Numbered from the stretch's first letter, positions 8,724 through 17,525 are shown. The stretch: 45,000 nucleotides of DNA from an uncultured SAR116 cluster alpha proteobacterium (GCA_902618025.1 CACMYY010000004.1:1-45000), one strand, 5' to 3'. The notes: generated from the letters alone by a model not told the origin. Numbers and translations: made by a program.

Positions 8724-9911
8724 TTAAGTATGAACCAAAACTGTGTCCATTAAGCCTTTTCCTCTGATCTGAATAGTTTTTCGCTCTATATTACTATCTT
8801 TATAGTTTACTAAATCGAAAGTATTTTTAGACATATGAATACAGTCAGGTGTTCCATAGCTCTCTAATCTTGCAGCAGTATTAATAGTGTCACCCCATAC
8901 ATCAAAAGCAAATTTTGACTTTCCAATAACTCCAGATATAGCAGGGCCTGAATTTATTCCTATTCTAAGTTTGATGGGATTTCCATTATGATCTTTGAAT
9001 TGAGCAGATATTTTTATCATTTCCTTGGCAAGATTAAATAAAGTTAGAGCATGATCTTCTTTTTGGAATGGCATACCTGAAACAACCATATATGAGTCGC
9101 CAATTGTTTTTATTTTTTCTACACCATATGTTTCAGTCAAGTCATCAAACTGAGAAAACATGTCATTTAAAAAACCAACAATTTTCTCTGATGAAATTTT
9201 TTCAGACATTTCAGTAAAACTAACTATGTTTGCAAATAAAACAGATATTTCAGGATTATCCATAGATATGGTTTTGATATTATTTTTTAGCTTTTCTGCA
9301 ATTGATTTAGGCATAATGTTATGAAGAAGTTTTTCAGATTTGTTACGCTCTTGTTCTAAAAAGATAGAATACATCCCCATAGGTAATCCTAAGACAAGTA
9401 AACTGCCAACTATATTGCTGAAACCAATAATAGTCTCTGTTAAATCATTGATCTTATAAAGAGGTTCCATTTCAGAAAAAGAAATAAACATATATGAATA
9501 GATTGAAATAAATACCAAAGCTAAAAAGGCTTTAAGCCTAATATCTAAAGGAACAGCTATAATTAATATTGCTAAGTTAATGTATCAAAGGTGAAAAAAT
9601 GAATTCCAACCAATCAAAAAAATAAATGCTGTAGCCGAACCTACGCCAGCAATGCAAGACAATATAACTCCAAATTTTGCAAAACCTAGGGTATGTAGAA
9701 TAAATCCAAACGCTATAAATGAAGCAAAAAACAATTCCGAAAGAACTAAAGGTTCCCAATTTTGAATGGTCAAATAAAATAGAAAATCCCTTCCAATAAG
9801 CCCTACTCCACCAGCTATAAAACCTAACTGCATTGCTAGAAAAGCAGGTTTCCATTTTTCTGGATATCTTAAAGGGGGAACGCTTATTATATTAACAATA
9901 AAATTAATCAT
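8724..9911 (-). pseudogene. Membrane class III adenylate/guanylate cyclase, interrupted by an in-frame TGA
   Basis: From the ATG at 9911 the frame encodes about five hydrophobic segments, reaches a TGA at 9585-9587, and continues in the same frame for a further 23 codons before the next possible ATG and then the complete cyclase domain to 8724. The reading before the stop (GWNSFFHL) and after it (YINLAILIIAV) form one membrane segment, so a TGG-to-TGA change is the simplest explanation. In the catalytic domain, KTIGDSYMV keeps the substrate Lys and second metal Asp, but the first metal-binding Asp of LFADIVGFT is Asn here (LFANIVSFT). Both changes point to loss of cyclase activity. The gene follows a CueR-like operator, placing it in the copper regulon. 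Confidence 0.75.
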
Positions 9912-9934
9912 TTATTAATGTCCATTTATATATA

Positions 9935-9965
9935 AATCTAAACCTTTCTGTCAGGGTAAGGTAAA
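9935..9965 (-). promoter_or_regulatory. CueR/HmrR-type operator-promoter upstream of the broken cyclase
   Basis: Minus-strand dyad ACCTTAC-N7-GAAAGGT at 9942-9962, with -35-like TTTACC (9960-9965) and -10-like TAGATT (9935-9940) separated by 19 bp, the MerR-family spacing. The predicted transcript start would be about 17 nt before the ATG at 9911. The dyad could also serve the small plus-strand gene at 10071. Confidence 0.65.
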
Positions 9966-10070
9966 GAAAAAAAATAAAATAATTGAAGTAATATTTTATA
10001 ACTAACTGTACTTTTAAATAAACTAGAAAAATATGGTAAATTTCAATTGGTAATTATTGAATTATAATAG

Positions 10071-10292
10071 ATGAGCGAGTTTGTTTTAGTCATTTTAGTA
10101 ACGATGGGTCTAAGTAAGGATCCCTCTACCTATGAAATAAGGGTTCCAAAAAAAACCTACAAACAATGTATAAAAGATTCTAAAACTTATAAATTTCCAT
10201 TTGAAGAGCTGCATAAAGTTATATCTGTAAAAACTAGATGTGAAAAAGTGATTGGAAAACAAAGACAATTGAAAAATGACAAATCTATTTAA
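10071..10292 (+). CDS. Small hypothetical protein with N-terminal hydrophobic segment
   Basis: 73 residues. The first dozen residues (SEFVLVILVTMG) are hydrophobic, followed by a charged region with two cysteines, C33 and C57, and a Lys-rich tail. It could be a short membrane-anchored or exported protein with one disulfide. No Shine-Dalgarno is obvious and no family is recognised. It lies between two copper-type operators and may belong to the regulon. A 72-codon frame on the opposite strand overlaps it completely, but this plus-strand reading has the more protein-like composition. Confidence 0.4.
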   Translation: MSEFVLVILVTMGLSKDPSTYEIRVPKKTYKQCIKDSKTYKFPFEELHKVISVKTRCEKVIGKQRQLKNDKSI

Positions 10293-10399
10293 AATTATTT
10301 TCAAATTATAAAAACAAATAGGTTTCATTTTATTTATTTTATTAAATTTTTGTTACGAAGAATAATATTTTAAAAATTATTTAAAAAAATAAAATAGGA

Positions 10400-10430
10400 T
10401 TGACCTTCCCCTGAGGGTAAAGCTTATATA
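10400..10430 (+). promoter_or_regulatory. CueR/HmrR-type operator-promoter of the copC operon
   Basis: The dyad ACCTTCC-N7-GTAAAGC occupies 10403-10423. It sits between -35 TTGACC (10400-10405) and -10 TATATA (10425-10430) with a 19-bp spacer, as in MerR-family promoters. This is the clearest of the three sites. The predicted start is about 65 nt before the CopC-CusF gene, leaving an AT-rich leader. Confidence 0.75.
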
Positions 10431-10504
10431 TTATAATGAATTAAGTTATTATTAATAAATTATCTTGATTTACATAAGTTTTTTTAAAAAATCGGAGTAA
10501 ATAT

Positions 10505-11137
10505 ATGATGAAGATTCTCGTAATCTGTATATTAAGTTTGTTTTTAAATTTCTCAACTGCTACAGCTCACTCGCCAGTAGGATTTGTGGTTCCAAAAGAT
10601 GGGTCTATAATCAAAAAGGCTCCAGAAAAAATGGAAATCGTTTTTACTGCACCGGCAAAACTGATTAAGGTTGAGTTTTCAAAAGTTACATCAAACAAAA
10701 AAAAGTCATTAATTAGTGGCCTGCTTGGAAACGAATCTTTAACTCCAATAAAATTAAATAAAGATCATCTTATGAATGAATCAAGACGACATATTATCAG
10801 TCTACCTAAATTAGACGACGGTATATATAAAACAGCATGGCGCGCACTTAGTGAAGATGGTCACGCTATCAAGGGTGAGTTTATATTTGAGGTGTCACCC
10901 GAAGGTTCAGATGTATCAGGCGCTGATGTAAAATTGTTAATTGGTGAAGGTCAAGTTAAACGTGTAAGAGGGACAAAAATAACAATAAAGCATGGACCAT
11001 TAGGAGAGTTAATGCCAGCGATGACAATGGAATTTAATGTCTCAGACAAAAAAGTAATCTCAAACTTTAAGAGGGGAGACAAAGTTAGGTTTCAAGTGAA
11101 TAAAGAATTAAAACTTATTAAAATTGAATTAAATTAG
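10505..11137 (+). CDS. CopC-CusF fusion: periplasmic copper-binding protein
   Basis: 210 residues with a signal peptide (about 1-21), so the mature protein would begin with H22, the N-terminal copper-ligand His of CopC. The CopC domain (22-130) shows P-KDGS, MEIVFTAP and the conserved AWRALSEDGHAIKGEFIFEV with H120. A linker leads to a CusF-like OB domain (about 145-210) with H163 and M173/M175 in MPAMTM; the position of the CusF tryptophan is a Met (M170), as in a common subfamily. CopC binds copper in the periplasm and works with CopD; CusF hands Cu(I) to efflux pumps. GGAG precedes the start; a second ATG follows immediately. First gene of the operon at 10505-15221. Confidence 0.88.
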   Translation: MMKILVICILSLFLNFSTATAHSPVGFVVPKDGSIIKKAPEKMEIVFTAPAKLIKVEFSKVTSNKKKSLISGLLGNESLTPIKLNKDHLMNESRRHIISLPKLDDGIYKTAWRALSEDGHAIKGEFIFEVSPEGSDVSGADVKLLIGEGQVKRVRGTKITIKHGPLGELMPAMTMEFNVSDKKVISNFKRGDKVRFQVNKELKLIKIELN

Positions 11138-11150
11138 AAGACTAATAAAT

Positions 11151-11471
11151 ATGTATATAAAAAAAGAAATAACTACAAAAACTAATTCTAAAAAAGCTAT
11201 TTTTACCTCTGCTAACTATTTTAATTTTCAAAATTTTTTATTCACTTTTAAAGCTCTAGTTTTCTTAATGATTGTTGGAACCATTTCGTTTTCAGTAATT
11301 GCCAAAAGTGAAGAGAATTCAATAAATAAAAATATATATAAATCAATTTTTGACTCTTATGAAAAATGGGAATGGGAGGACACATCAGACTGGATTATTT
11401 CAAATAAAACAGTCGATGAGATTGGAGGGTGGCAATATTACTCTCGTGAAAAAAGCAAGGAAAAAAAATAG
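11151..11471 (+). CDS. Hypothetical single-pass membrane protein in the copper operon
   Basis: 106 residues. A basic, Thr/Lys-rich N-terminus is followed by one hydrophobic segment (about 33-51, FKALVFLMIVGTISFSVI) and a polar C-terminal part with clustered aromatics (YEKWEWEDTSDW, GGWQYYS) that would face the periplasm. The N-terminus is longer than that of a standard signal peptide, so it may be a membrane anchor. I do not recognise the family. It starts 14 nt after the CopC-CusF stop and ends 7 nt before the outer-membrane lipoprotein start, which makes it a real operon member. Possibly a periplasmic accessory of the copper exporter; inference only. Confidence 0.6.
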   Translation: MYIKKEITTKTNSKKAIFTSANYFNFQNFLFTFKALVFLMIVGTISFSVIAKSEENSINKNIYKSIFDSYEKWEWEDTSDWIISNKTVDEIGGWQYYSREKSKEKK

Positions 11472-11478
11472 GTTAGCG

Positions 11479-12879
11479 ATGAAATTGAGAATTTTTTATT
11501 TTGGCTTAATATTTTTAGTATCTGGTTGTACGTCTTATAAATTTGATCAAAGTTTAAATAATATTAACAGTAACAAAGATATTGTTATTGCTGGTAAAAT
11601 AACCGCAGCTATTAACCAGGAACAACAAAATGAATTATTTAATAATTCAAAAGCGCTTCTAAATTCAGAAGTTGGTGAAAAGGAAGCTGTAGAATTAATG
11701 CTTTCCAAAAGTCCTAGTTTTCAATCCCTTTTATTTAAATATCGCGGAAGTGGGTCAGCTGCTGCTCAAAACGGAAGGATTTCTAATCCAGTGTTTTCGT
11801 TTGAACGAATGGTGAAGGGTTCTGAAATAGAATATGGGAGGTTTCTGAGTTTTGGACTCCTTGATTTGCTTTCACTTCCAACTAAACAAAAATCCTCAAA
11901 ACTTGCTGTTAATTTGAATGATATAAATTTTGCTTCTGAAATTTATGGGGCAATTAGTGATGTAAGAATGTCTTGGTTTGAAGCAGTTGCTTCAGAACAA
12001 CAACTAACTCTTTATGATAATGCCTTTGTTGCTCTTTCTGCGAATGCTGAACTTGCTAAACGAATGAAAAAAACTGGTAATATGACAACTAGTGATAGAG
12101 TACGTCAACAATTAATCTATTCGGAAGCCACTGTAGCACTTGCTAAAGCGAAGATGAGAAAAATATCTAGTAGGGAAATCTTAATACGTAAAATAGGTCT
12201 AACCGAGAGTGAAGCTAATGATTTAACCATACCTAAAAAATTACCAGAATTGCCAAAAACACCAATATCAATAGAGAAAATTGCTGATAAAATTAGTGAC
12301 AGATTTGACGTAAAAACTGCTCGTATTGAATATGAATTGCTGTTGGAACAGTTAGGAGTTGAAAAAATTAATTCTTACACAGATATCGAATTTGGATATA
12401 GGAATGATAGAATAAAAGATGATGGAGTTATATCAAACAAAAAAGGCTATGAACTTGAAATTAAAATCCCAATCTTCGATTGGGGTAATCTTCAAAGAGA
12501 TACAATTCAAGCAGATCTAATTGCTAAGCAAAAAATTTACGAGAATATCGTATTAGCTGCAGCGTCTGAACTTCGTGAGGCTTATCAAAACTATAGGACA
12601 GCCTTTGATATCGCAAAACATTATTATGATCAAATTATTCCAATGCATGAAATACTCTTAGAAGAAGCAACTTATAATTATAATGGAATGATAATTGGAA
12701 TATTTGAGTTGATGCAAAGTGGGCTTGAAAAATCAACAGCTGAGATAAAAGCTACAGACGCATTACAAAACTTATTTACTGCAGAACTCAACTTAAATAG
12801 TGTTGTTCTAGGTAGAAAACTAGGGGCAAAATCAAGAACCACAGAGATTGCCTCTAATAAAGCTAAAAAAGGGCATTAG
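11479..12879 (+). CDS. TolC/CusC-like outer-membrane efflux lipoprotein
   Basis: 466 residues from the ATG at 11479. This start is chosen over an upstream open stretch because it yields a lipoprotein signal with lipobox LVSGC (Cys17), as in CusC. The rest is the two-repeat helical hairpin pattern of outer-membrane factors: long Ala/Glu/Lys-rich helices, SNPVFSFERM in the first half, DIEFGYRNDRIKD and KIPIFDWGNLQRD (typical of the second repeat), and a C-terminal LQNLFTAELNLNSV. It would trimerise into an outer-membrane channel. No RND pump (CusA) or membrane-fusion protein (CusB) is next to it, so its partner must be elsewhere, or it works differently with CopC-CusF and the multicopper oxidase. 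Confidence 0.85.
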   Translation: MKLRIFYFGLIFLVSGCTSYKFDQSLNNINSNKDIVIAGKITAAINQEQQNELFNNSKALLNSEVGEKEAVELMLSKSPSFQSLLFKYRGSGSAAAQNGRISNPVFSFERMVKGSEIEYGRFLSFGLLDLLSLPTKQKSSKLAVNLNDINFASEIYGAISDVRMSWFEAVASEQQLTLYDNAFVALSANAELAKRMKKTGNMTTSDRVRQQLIYSEATVALAKAKMRKISSREILIRKIGLTESEANDLTIPKKLPELPKTPISIEKIADKISDRFDVKTARIEYELLLEQLGVEKINSYTDIEFGYRNDRIKDDGVISNKKGYELEIKIPIFDWGNLQRDTIQADLIAKQKIYENIVLAAASELREAYQNYRTAFDIAKHYYDQIIPMHEILLEEATYNYNGMIIGIFELMQSGLEKSTAEIKATDALQNLFTAELNLNSVVLGRKLGAKSRTTEIASNKAKKGH

Positions 12880-12910
12880 TGAAAGATAATAGTAAAAAAT
12901 GGAGACTTAA

Positions 12911-14317
12911 GTGAAAACAAGACGCGAATTTATAAAGATGTCTGCATTAGCAGGCACAGCAATAGCAGGTGCATCCGTTGCTACCTCGTCACTCGCGGGG
13001 TTACCCGAGCCGGTGATACAAACATCTGCAGACACAATCAGTCCAAATAAGTCGAAAGAAACATCCGAGTATAATCCCGTTGTTACACTTAATGGATGGA
13101 CATTGCCTTACAGAATGAACGGTAACTTTAAAGAGTTTCATTTAGTTGCTGAACCTGTTGTTCGTGAACTAGCACCTGGAATGAATGCTAATCTTTGGGG
13201 ATATAATGGTCAAAGTCCTGGCCCTACAATTGAAGTTGTTGAGGGTGATAAAGTTAGAATTTTCCTTACAAATAAATTACCAGAACATACAAGTATTCAT
13301 TGGCACGGCCAAAGGCTACCTAATGGAATGGATGGAGTAGCAGGGCTAAACCAGTTAGCTGTAAGTCCTGGTAAAACCTTCGTATATGAATTTGAAGCAA
13401 AACGACCAGGAACCTTTATGTACCATCCTCATGCTGACGAAATGACTCAAATGGCAATGGGTATGATGGGATTTTGGGTTACTCATCCAAAAAAAGAACA
13501 TCCATGGATTAGCAAAGTAGATAGAGACTATTGTATTTTACTAAATGCATTTGATATTGTCCCGGGCTCAGAGACACCAAAAATAATGACCATGCTTGAT
13601 TTCAATTTATGGGCTTGGAACAGCAGAATTTTTCCTGGAATTTCCCCCCTTATAGCAAGAAAAAATGACCGTGTTAGAGTAAGAATTGGAAACTTAACAA
13701 TGACAAACCATCCTATACATGTCCATGGAATAGAGTTTGAGGTAACAGGTACAGATGGTGGACCAACTCGACCAGAGAGTCGATGGAAAGAAGTAACTAG
13801 CGATATAGCAGTTGGCCAAATGAGGCAAATAGAGTTTATTGCTGATGAAGAAGGAGACTGGGCAATGCACTGTCACAAAAGCCATCATTCAATGAATGCT
13901 ATGGGTCATAATGTACCTACAATGATTGGTGTTGACCATAGAGGAGTGTCAGAAAAGATTAAGAAGTTAGTCCCAGATTATATGGTTATGGGTGAACGAG
14001 GAATGGCTGATATGACTGAAATGACTATGCCATTACCAGATAATACTATCCCAATGATGACAGGAGACGGTCCTTATGGCTCTGTTGAAATGGGAGGTAT
14101 GTTTAGTATACTTAAGGTTAGAGCTGATCAAGCCCCAGGTGATTACACTGACCCCGGCTGGTTTAAAAACCCTGTAGGTAAACAAGCATATGAGTATAAA
14201 GGAGAATTACCAAAAATGTCAAAAATAAATGGAACAGGCAATCCACTTATGTCTTCAAAACCTAAGATAAAAACAACTCAATTTACAGCTGTAAAACCAA
14301 ATTATAGGAAAAGTTAA
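12911..14317 (+). CDS. Tat-exported multicopper oxidase, CopA/PcoA-type
   Basis: 468 residues from a GTG start with GGAG 7 nt upstream. The Tat signal is TRREFIKMSALAG. Copper-site motifs are HWHG at 130-133, YHPH at 171-174, HPIHVHG at 267-273 and HCHKSHH at 320-326, with C321 as the type 1 Cys. After the last cupredoxin domain comes a Met-rich stretch (about 358-397, with MADMTEMTM and PMMTGDG) that could store or sense Cu(I). CopA-type oxidases normally carry Met-rich repeats in a middle region and are about 600 residues, so this is a compact variant. Periplasmic Cu(I) oxidation or sequestration is the likely job. It lies between the CusC-like gene and copD. Confidence 0.92.
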   Translation: MKTRREFIKMSALAGTAIAGASVATSSLAGLPEPVIQTSADTISPNKSKETSEYNPVVTLNGWTLPYRMNGNFKEFHLVAEPVVRELAPGMNANLWGYNGQSPGPTIEVVEGDKVRIFLTNKLPEHTSIHWHGQRLPNGMDGVAGLNQLAVSPGKTFVYEFEAKRPGTFMYHPHADEMTQMAMGMMGFWVTHPKKEHPWISKVDRDYCILLNAFDIVPGSETPKIMTMLDFNLWAWNSRIFPGISPLIARKNDRVRVRIGNLTMTNHPIHVHGIEFEVTGTDGGPTRPESRWKEVTSDIAVGQMRQIEFIADEEGDWAMHCHKSHHSMNAMGHNVPTMIGVDHRGVSEKIKKLVPDYMVMGERGMADMTEMTMPLPDNTIPMMTGDGPYGSVEMGGMFSILKVRADQAPGDYTDPGWFKNPVGKQAYEYKGELPKMSKINGTGNPLMSSKPKIKTTQFTAVKPNYRKS

Positions 14318-14351
14318 TAAATACATCTAAGAATGTTAGAGGGTATAGTTG

Positions 14352-15221
14352 ATGGATGTATGGATCGTTTTCACTCCTATTTTGAAAGTTCTACTTTATT
14401 TGGCTGGATTAGCAGTAGTTGGAACAAAATTATTTGATCTTCATTTTAGTAAGTTTCAAACAATAGATAACATGGAATACTGTAACTTTTTATCTAAAAA
14501 GAGTTGTTTGTATGGCCTTATAATATCAGTTGGGATGATATTTTCCATAGCAGGTAATTTAGGTGGAGAATTTTTGAGTATTTTAGACCCAATTATTTTA
14601 GAGCTTGCTTTAACATCAAAGGCAGGATATGCAGCAATTTTTGCATTAATTGGTTTTATACTAATTGGAATTAGCACAAGACATGAAATAGTCTCTATTA
14701 AGTTCCTTGGGTGGCTAGGTGTTGGTTTTGTTCTTTTATCATTTATTTACACAGGTCATTCCCAAAAATCTGGTATCTTGGCACAGATTTTACTTTTATT
14801 TCATCTCATTTGTGTGGCGTTTTGGATTGGATCTTTTATACCATTATACAATATGTGCTCATCTGCAAATACAAGTAATCTTCATGTAATAGCCCACAGA
14901 TTTGGTGTTTTAGCTGTTGTTTATTTGGCTGTTTTAATAATATCTGGAGGTTCATTTGCATATATTTTGATGAATGACATTAGTTTATTATTCAGCACTT
15001 CTTATGGTAACGCATTTTTAATTAAAATGTCTTTAGTTTCTTTATTACTATTATTTGGAGCTCTAAATAAATTTAAAAATGTTCCATTAATAAAAAACGA
15101 GCCTACAGTTGGCTCGTTTCAACTCAAAAAATCCATTCGCATTGAAATGTTCATTGCACTACTCATTTTATCCTTAACTAGTATTCTTACCACTTCGATG
15201 ACTTTACCTATGGGTGGTTAA
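14352..15221 (+). CDS. copD: CopD-family copper-resistance membrane protein
   Basis: 289 residues from the ATG at 14352, favoured over a TTG one codon earlier because GAGGG lies at reasonable distance. About eight membrane segments. Family features are the TGHSQKSG motif after the fourth or fifth segment, HLICVAFWIGSFIPLY, and YGNAFLIKMSLVSLLLLFGALNK near the C-terminus. CopD pairs with periplasmic CopC and moves or handles copper at the inner membrane; CopC here is the fusion at 10505. It is the last gene of the operon. A hairpin-forming inverted repeat lies inside its coding region at 15095-15119. Confidence 0.85.
   Translation: MDVWIVFTPILKVLLYLAGLAVVGTKLFDLHFSKFQTIDNMEYCNFLSKKSCLYGLIISVGMIFSIAGNLGGEFLSILDPIILELALTSKAGYAAIFALIGFILIGISTRHEIVSIKFLGWLGVGFVLLSFIYTGHSQKSGILAQILLLFHLICVAFWIGSFIPLYNMCSSANTSNLHVIAHRFGVLAVVYLAVLIISGGSFAYILMNDISLLFSTSYGNAFLIKMSLVSLLLLFGALNKFKNVPLIKNEPTVGSFQLKKSIRIEMFIALLILSLTSILTTSMTLPMGG
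15095..15119 (+). repeat. Intragenic 9-bp perfect inverted repeat in copD
   Basis: Arms AAACGAGCC and GGCTCGTTT flank a 7-nt loop. An A-run precedes it and TTTC follows, so the RNA would look like a weak intrinsic terminator. It is GC-rich compared with its surroundings and lies within the copD reading frame, about 100 nt before its stop. Confidence 0.6.
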
Positions 15222-15279
15222 AATCATTTATTTAATTTAGACCTTGCCTATAAATGAATTTTGAATTTTATACTTTAAT

Positions 15280-16662
15280 CTATATAAAATCCGCTCTAAC
15301 AATTTCTTTCTTTCTAATATTTTCCCAGTCAGTTTTTATGAGAAAATCATGTGCAATATCAGATATGAACTGATCCGCGTTGTAACGTCCAACTATTTGG
15401 AATCCAATTGGCAGATTTGTTTTTGACAAACCACATGGAACTGATATTGCTGGATTACCTGAAACGTTAAATGGTGATCGAGCGTGTCTCATATAGTATT
15501 TATTAATTTGTGAGATATCTCCAAGATTGAAAGGAAGATCAAAATTTGTAGGTGTGATTAAAATATCAAAATTTTCCAATACAACATGGATTTTTTGAGT
15601 AAGTTCTTTTTTTTTATTTTTTGCGTTTTTATAACTTTCATCTGAGATATGTTTACCTTTATTTAATCTTTCAAATGTTAATTTATCTATTAGATTCTCT
15701 CTTGATTCTAATTGTTTATTAAATTGTTTATAACCTTCTTTAGCCATTATTGTACCATTTACTTCGTGGTAAGTTTTAAGATTATCAAGATTTACTTTTG
15801 AAACCACCGATCCATTTTGTTCAAATACTTTGATAGTTTGTTCAAATGATTCAACTACTTCTTCATTAGCTATAAAATCCTTATTATAAAAATGTTCAAT
15901 AATACCTATATTTAGATTTTGGAAATCGTGATTTACCGTATTTAGAGATTTTTTTAGTACCGAAAAAATAAGTGATATGTCTTTTCCAGTTCTTGCCATT
16001 GGGCCAACTGTATCGATAGTCTTAGCTAATGGTTGTATACCCCTCATTTCTATAGAATTATATGTTGGTTTTAGACCCACAATTCCACACATTGACGAAG
16101 GATTTCTTATTGAGCCACCTGAATCAGTCCCCAATGCAAATGGTACAAGATATCCTCCAACTGCAGACCCAGATCCACTTGAAGATCCACCAGCTGTTTT
16201 ATTAAAATCCCACGGATTACTTGCTGGTTTATCAACACCTGAGAATGTTGGGGCACCTATTGCTAATTCGTGTGTATGTAATTTCCCAATATAAATTGCG
16301 CCTTCATCTATTAATTTATTTACAACAGTTGAGTTATTTTTTTTTACTTCAGATGTCTCAAAAAGCTTAGATCCATTCATAGTATTTTCTTGCTGAACGT
16401 CTATAACATCTTTTACTCCAAAAGGGATTCCTTCAAGTTTTCTCTCGGTGCTATTTAGGTAATTCAGTTCTGATAATTTGGCCTGTTTAATTGCCTTTTT
16501 CTCAGATATCGAGATAAATGCATTAAGCTTCGGATTAAGCTTTTTAATTACATCAAACGTGTTTTTTAAATTTTCTACTGGTGACAACTTTTTAGACTTG
16601 TATAGATTTATCAAATCGCAAGCTGAGAAAAAAATTGTATCATGCATTTTCTTAAAATTCAT
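15280..16662 (-). CDS. Amidase signature family hydrolase
   Basis: 460 residues with the amidase-signature core. The catalytic triad is visible: K84 in FGVKDVIDV, the cis-Ser in GGSSSGSGSA (about 160) and the nucleophile S184 in TDSGGSIRNPSS. Family members hydrolyse amides or act as GatA in tRNA amidotransferase. There is no gatB or gatC here, and the C-terminal half differs from GatA, so a stand-alone amidase is more likely. Substrate unknown. It is cytoplasmic, with no signal peptide. It lies 65 nt downstream of the SDR gene on the same strand and may be cotranscribed with it. Confidence 0.88.
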   Translation of the reverse strand: MNFKKMHDTIFFSACDLINLYKSKKLSPVENLKNTFDVIKKLNPKLNAFISISEKKAIKQAKLSELNYLNSTERKLEGIPFGVKDVIDVQQENTMNGSKLFETSEVKKNNSTVVNKLIDEGAIYIGKLHTHELAIGAPTFSGVDKPASNPWDFNKTAGGSSSGSGSAVGGYLVPFALGTDSGGSIRNPSSMCGIVGLKPTYNSIEMRGIQPLAKTIDTVGPMARTGKDISLIFSVLKKSLNTVNHDFQNLNIGIIEHFYNKDFIANEEVVESFEQTIKVFEQNGSVVSKVNLDNLKTYHEVNGTIMAKEGYKQFNKQLESRENLIDKLTFERLNKGKHISDESYKNAKNKKKELTQKIHVVLENFDILITPTNFDLPFNLGDISQINKYYMRHARSPFNVSGNPAISVPCGLSKTNLPIGFQIVGRYNADQFISDIAHDFLIKTDWENIRKKEIVRADFI

Positions 16663-16727
16663 TTTCTTTAATAAAATTAATTCTTTTGATAATGAGCAAT
16701 CATTAATTTAAATTATGATTTTTTTAA

Positions 16728-17525
16728 TTAACCCCGTGGTCTTGACGATAATGAGCATCCACCGTCAACTACCATGAGATGTCCGGTAATGTATCTTGCC
16801 CAACTTGAAGACAAATACACAACAGCTTTTCCAATATCCCAGCCATCTCCCTCCATCTGTATCAGAGAAGCTTTTTGCCTTTGGGAACGATGTTGTTTGG
16901 TCATCCCACTGGAATAAACCATGGGCGTGTAGACTGGTCCCGGAAGAATACAATTTACTCTTATTCCATCTGCTCCATGATCCACTGCCATGGCTTGACT
17001 AAGTGATAAAACAGCCCCCTTAGAGGCAGAGTATGTGGTAAAGCCTCTTGGTCTAGTAGCAGAAATAGAAGATATATTAACAATTGATCCCCCATTTCTT
17101 GACTTTATCATTTCAGGAATAGCATATTTTGACATCAGAAACATTGGTTTAAGATTAATATCCATAACATGGTTCCAATTTTCTTCTGGTTCATCAACTA
17201 CAGATAGCTTACTAGCAATACCTATATTGTTATCCAATATATCTAATCTTCCCCACTTATTTATAGCAAAATCTACAACTTTTTTGCATTGTTCAGATTT
17301 TGTTAAATCTCCACTAATACTTGTTGCTTCCCCGCCTCGGTCTCTAATCATTTGAACAGTGTTTTTTGCTAATGTATCATCCTTATCAGCAACGAGTACT
17401 TTTGCACCAGCCTCGGCTAATAATATAGAAGCTGCTCTCCCATTTCCTATGTCTTTTCCAACTGCTCCGCCTCCAGCAACAATGGCGACCTTATCTTTAA
17501 GACCAAAATCAAGGGTTTCAATCAT
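16728..17525 (-). CDS. SDR-family NAD(P)-dependent oxidoreductase
   Basis: 265 residues from the ATG at 17525, chosen because GGAGTAAGA lies just upstream; the frame stays open for 16 codons before it. Classical SDR features: glycine-rich loop AGGGAVGKDIGNG at 17-29 (longer than the usual TGxxxGxG), DNNIG at about 98-102, active-site serines in NISSISA (150-156), catalytic Y165-x3-K169 in YSASK, and the C-terminal ITGHLMVVDGGCS. It oxidises or reduces an alcohol or ketone in the cytoplasm; substrate unknown. It precedes the amidase and is divergent from the epimerase at 17633. Confidence 0.9.
   Translation of the reverse strand: MIETLDFGLKDKVAIVAGGGAVGKDIGNGRAASILLAEAGAKVLVADKDDTLAKNTVQMIRDRGGEATSISGDLTKSEQCKKVVDFAINKWGRLDILDNNIGIASKLSVVDEPEENWNHVMDINLKPMFLMSKYAIPEMIKSRNGGSIVNISSISATRPRGFTTYSASKGAVLSLSQAMAVDHGADGIRVNCILPGPVYTPMVYSSGMTKQHRSQRQKASLIQMEGDGWDIGKAVVYLSSSWARYITGHLMVVDGGCSLSSRPRG

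Noticed and set aside
8711-8728. Small A/T palindrome between the oxidase and cyclase stops as a terminator.
   Set aside because: It contains only A/T pairs in the stem and no distinct U-tract, so it cannot be separated from background.
9585-9587. In-frame TGA as a selenocysteine codon or a Trp-reassigned codon.
   Set aside because: No SECIS-like hairpin follows the TGA, the position is a membrane segment, and many other genes in the window use TGA as a normal stop, so a mutation or error is simpler.
9577-9855. 92-codon minus-strand frame overlapping the cyclase membrane part.
   Set aside because: Trp/Cys/Ser-rich antisense-like composition, fully inside the membrane region of the cyclase in another frame.
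10110-10328. 72-codon minus-strand frame opposite the small gene at 10071.
   Set aside because: Composition is that of a shadow frame (Phe/Ile/Asn-rich, no ribosome site); the plus-strand reading is more protein-like.
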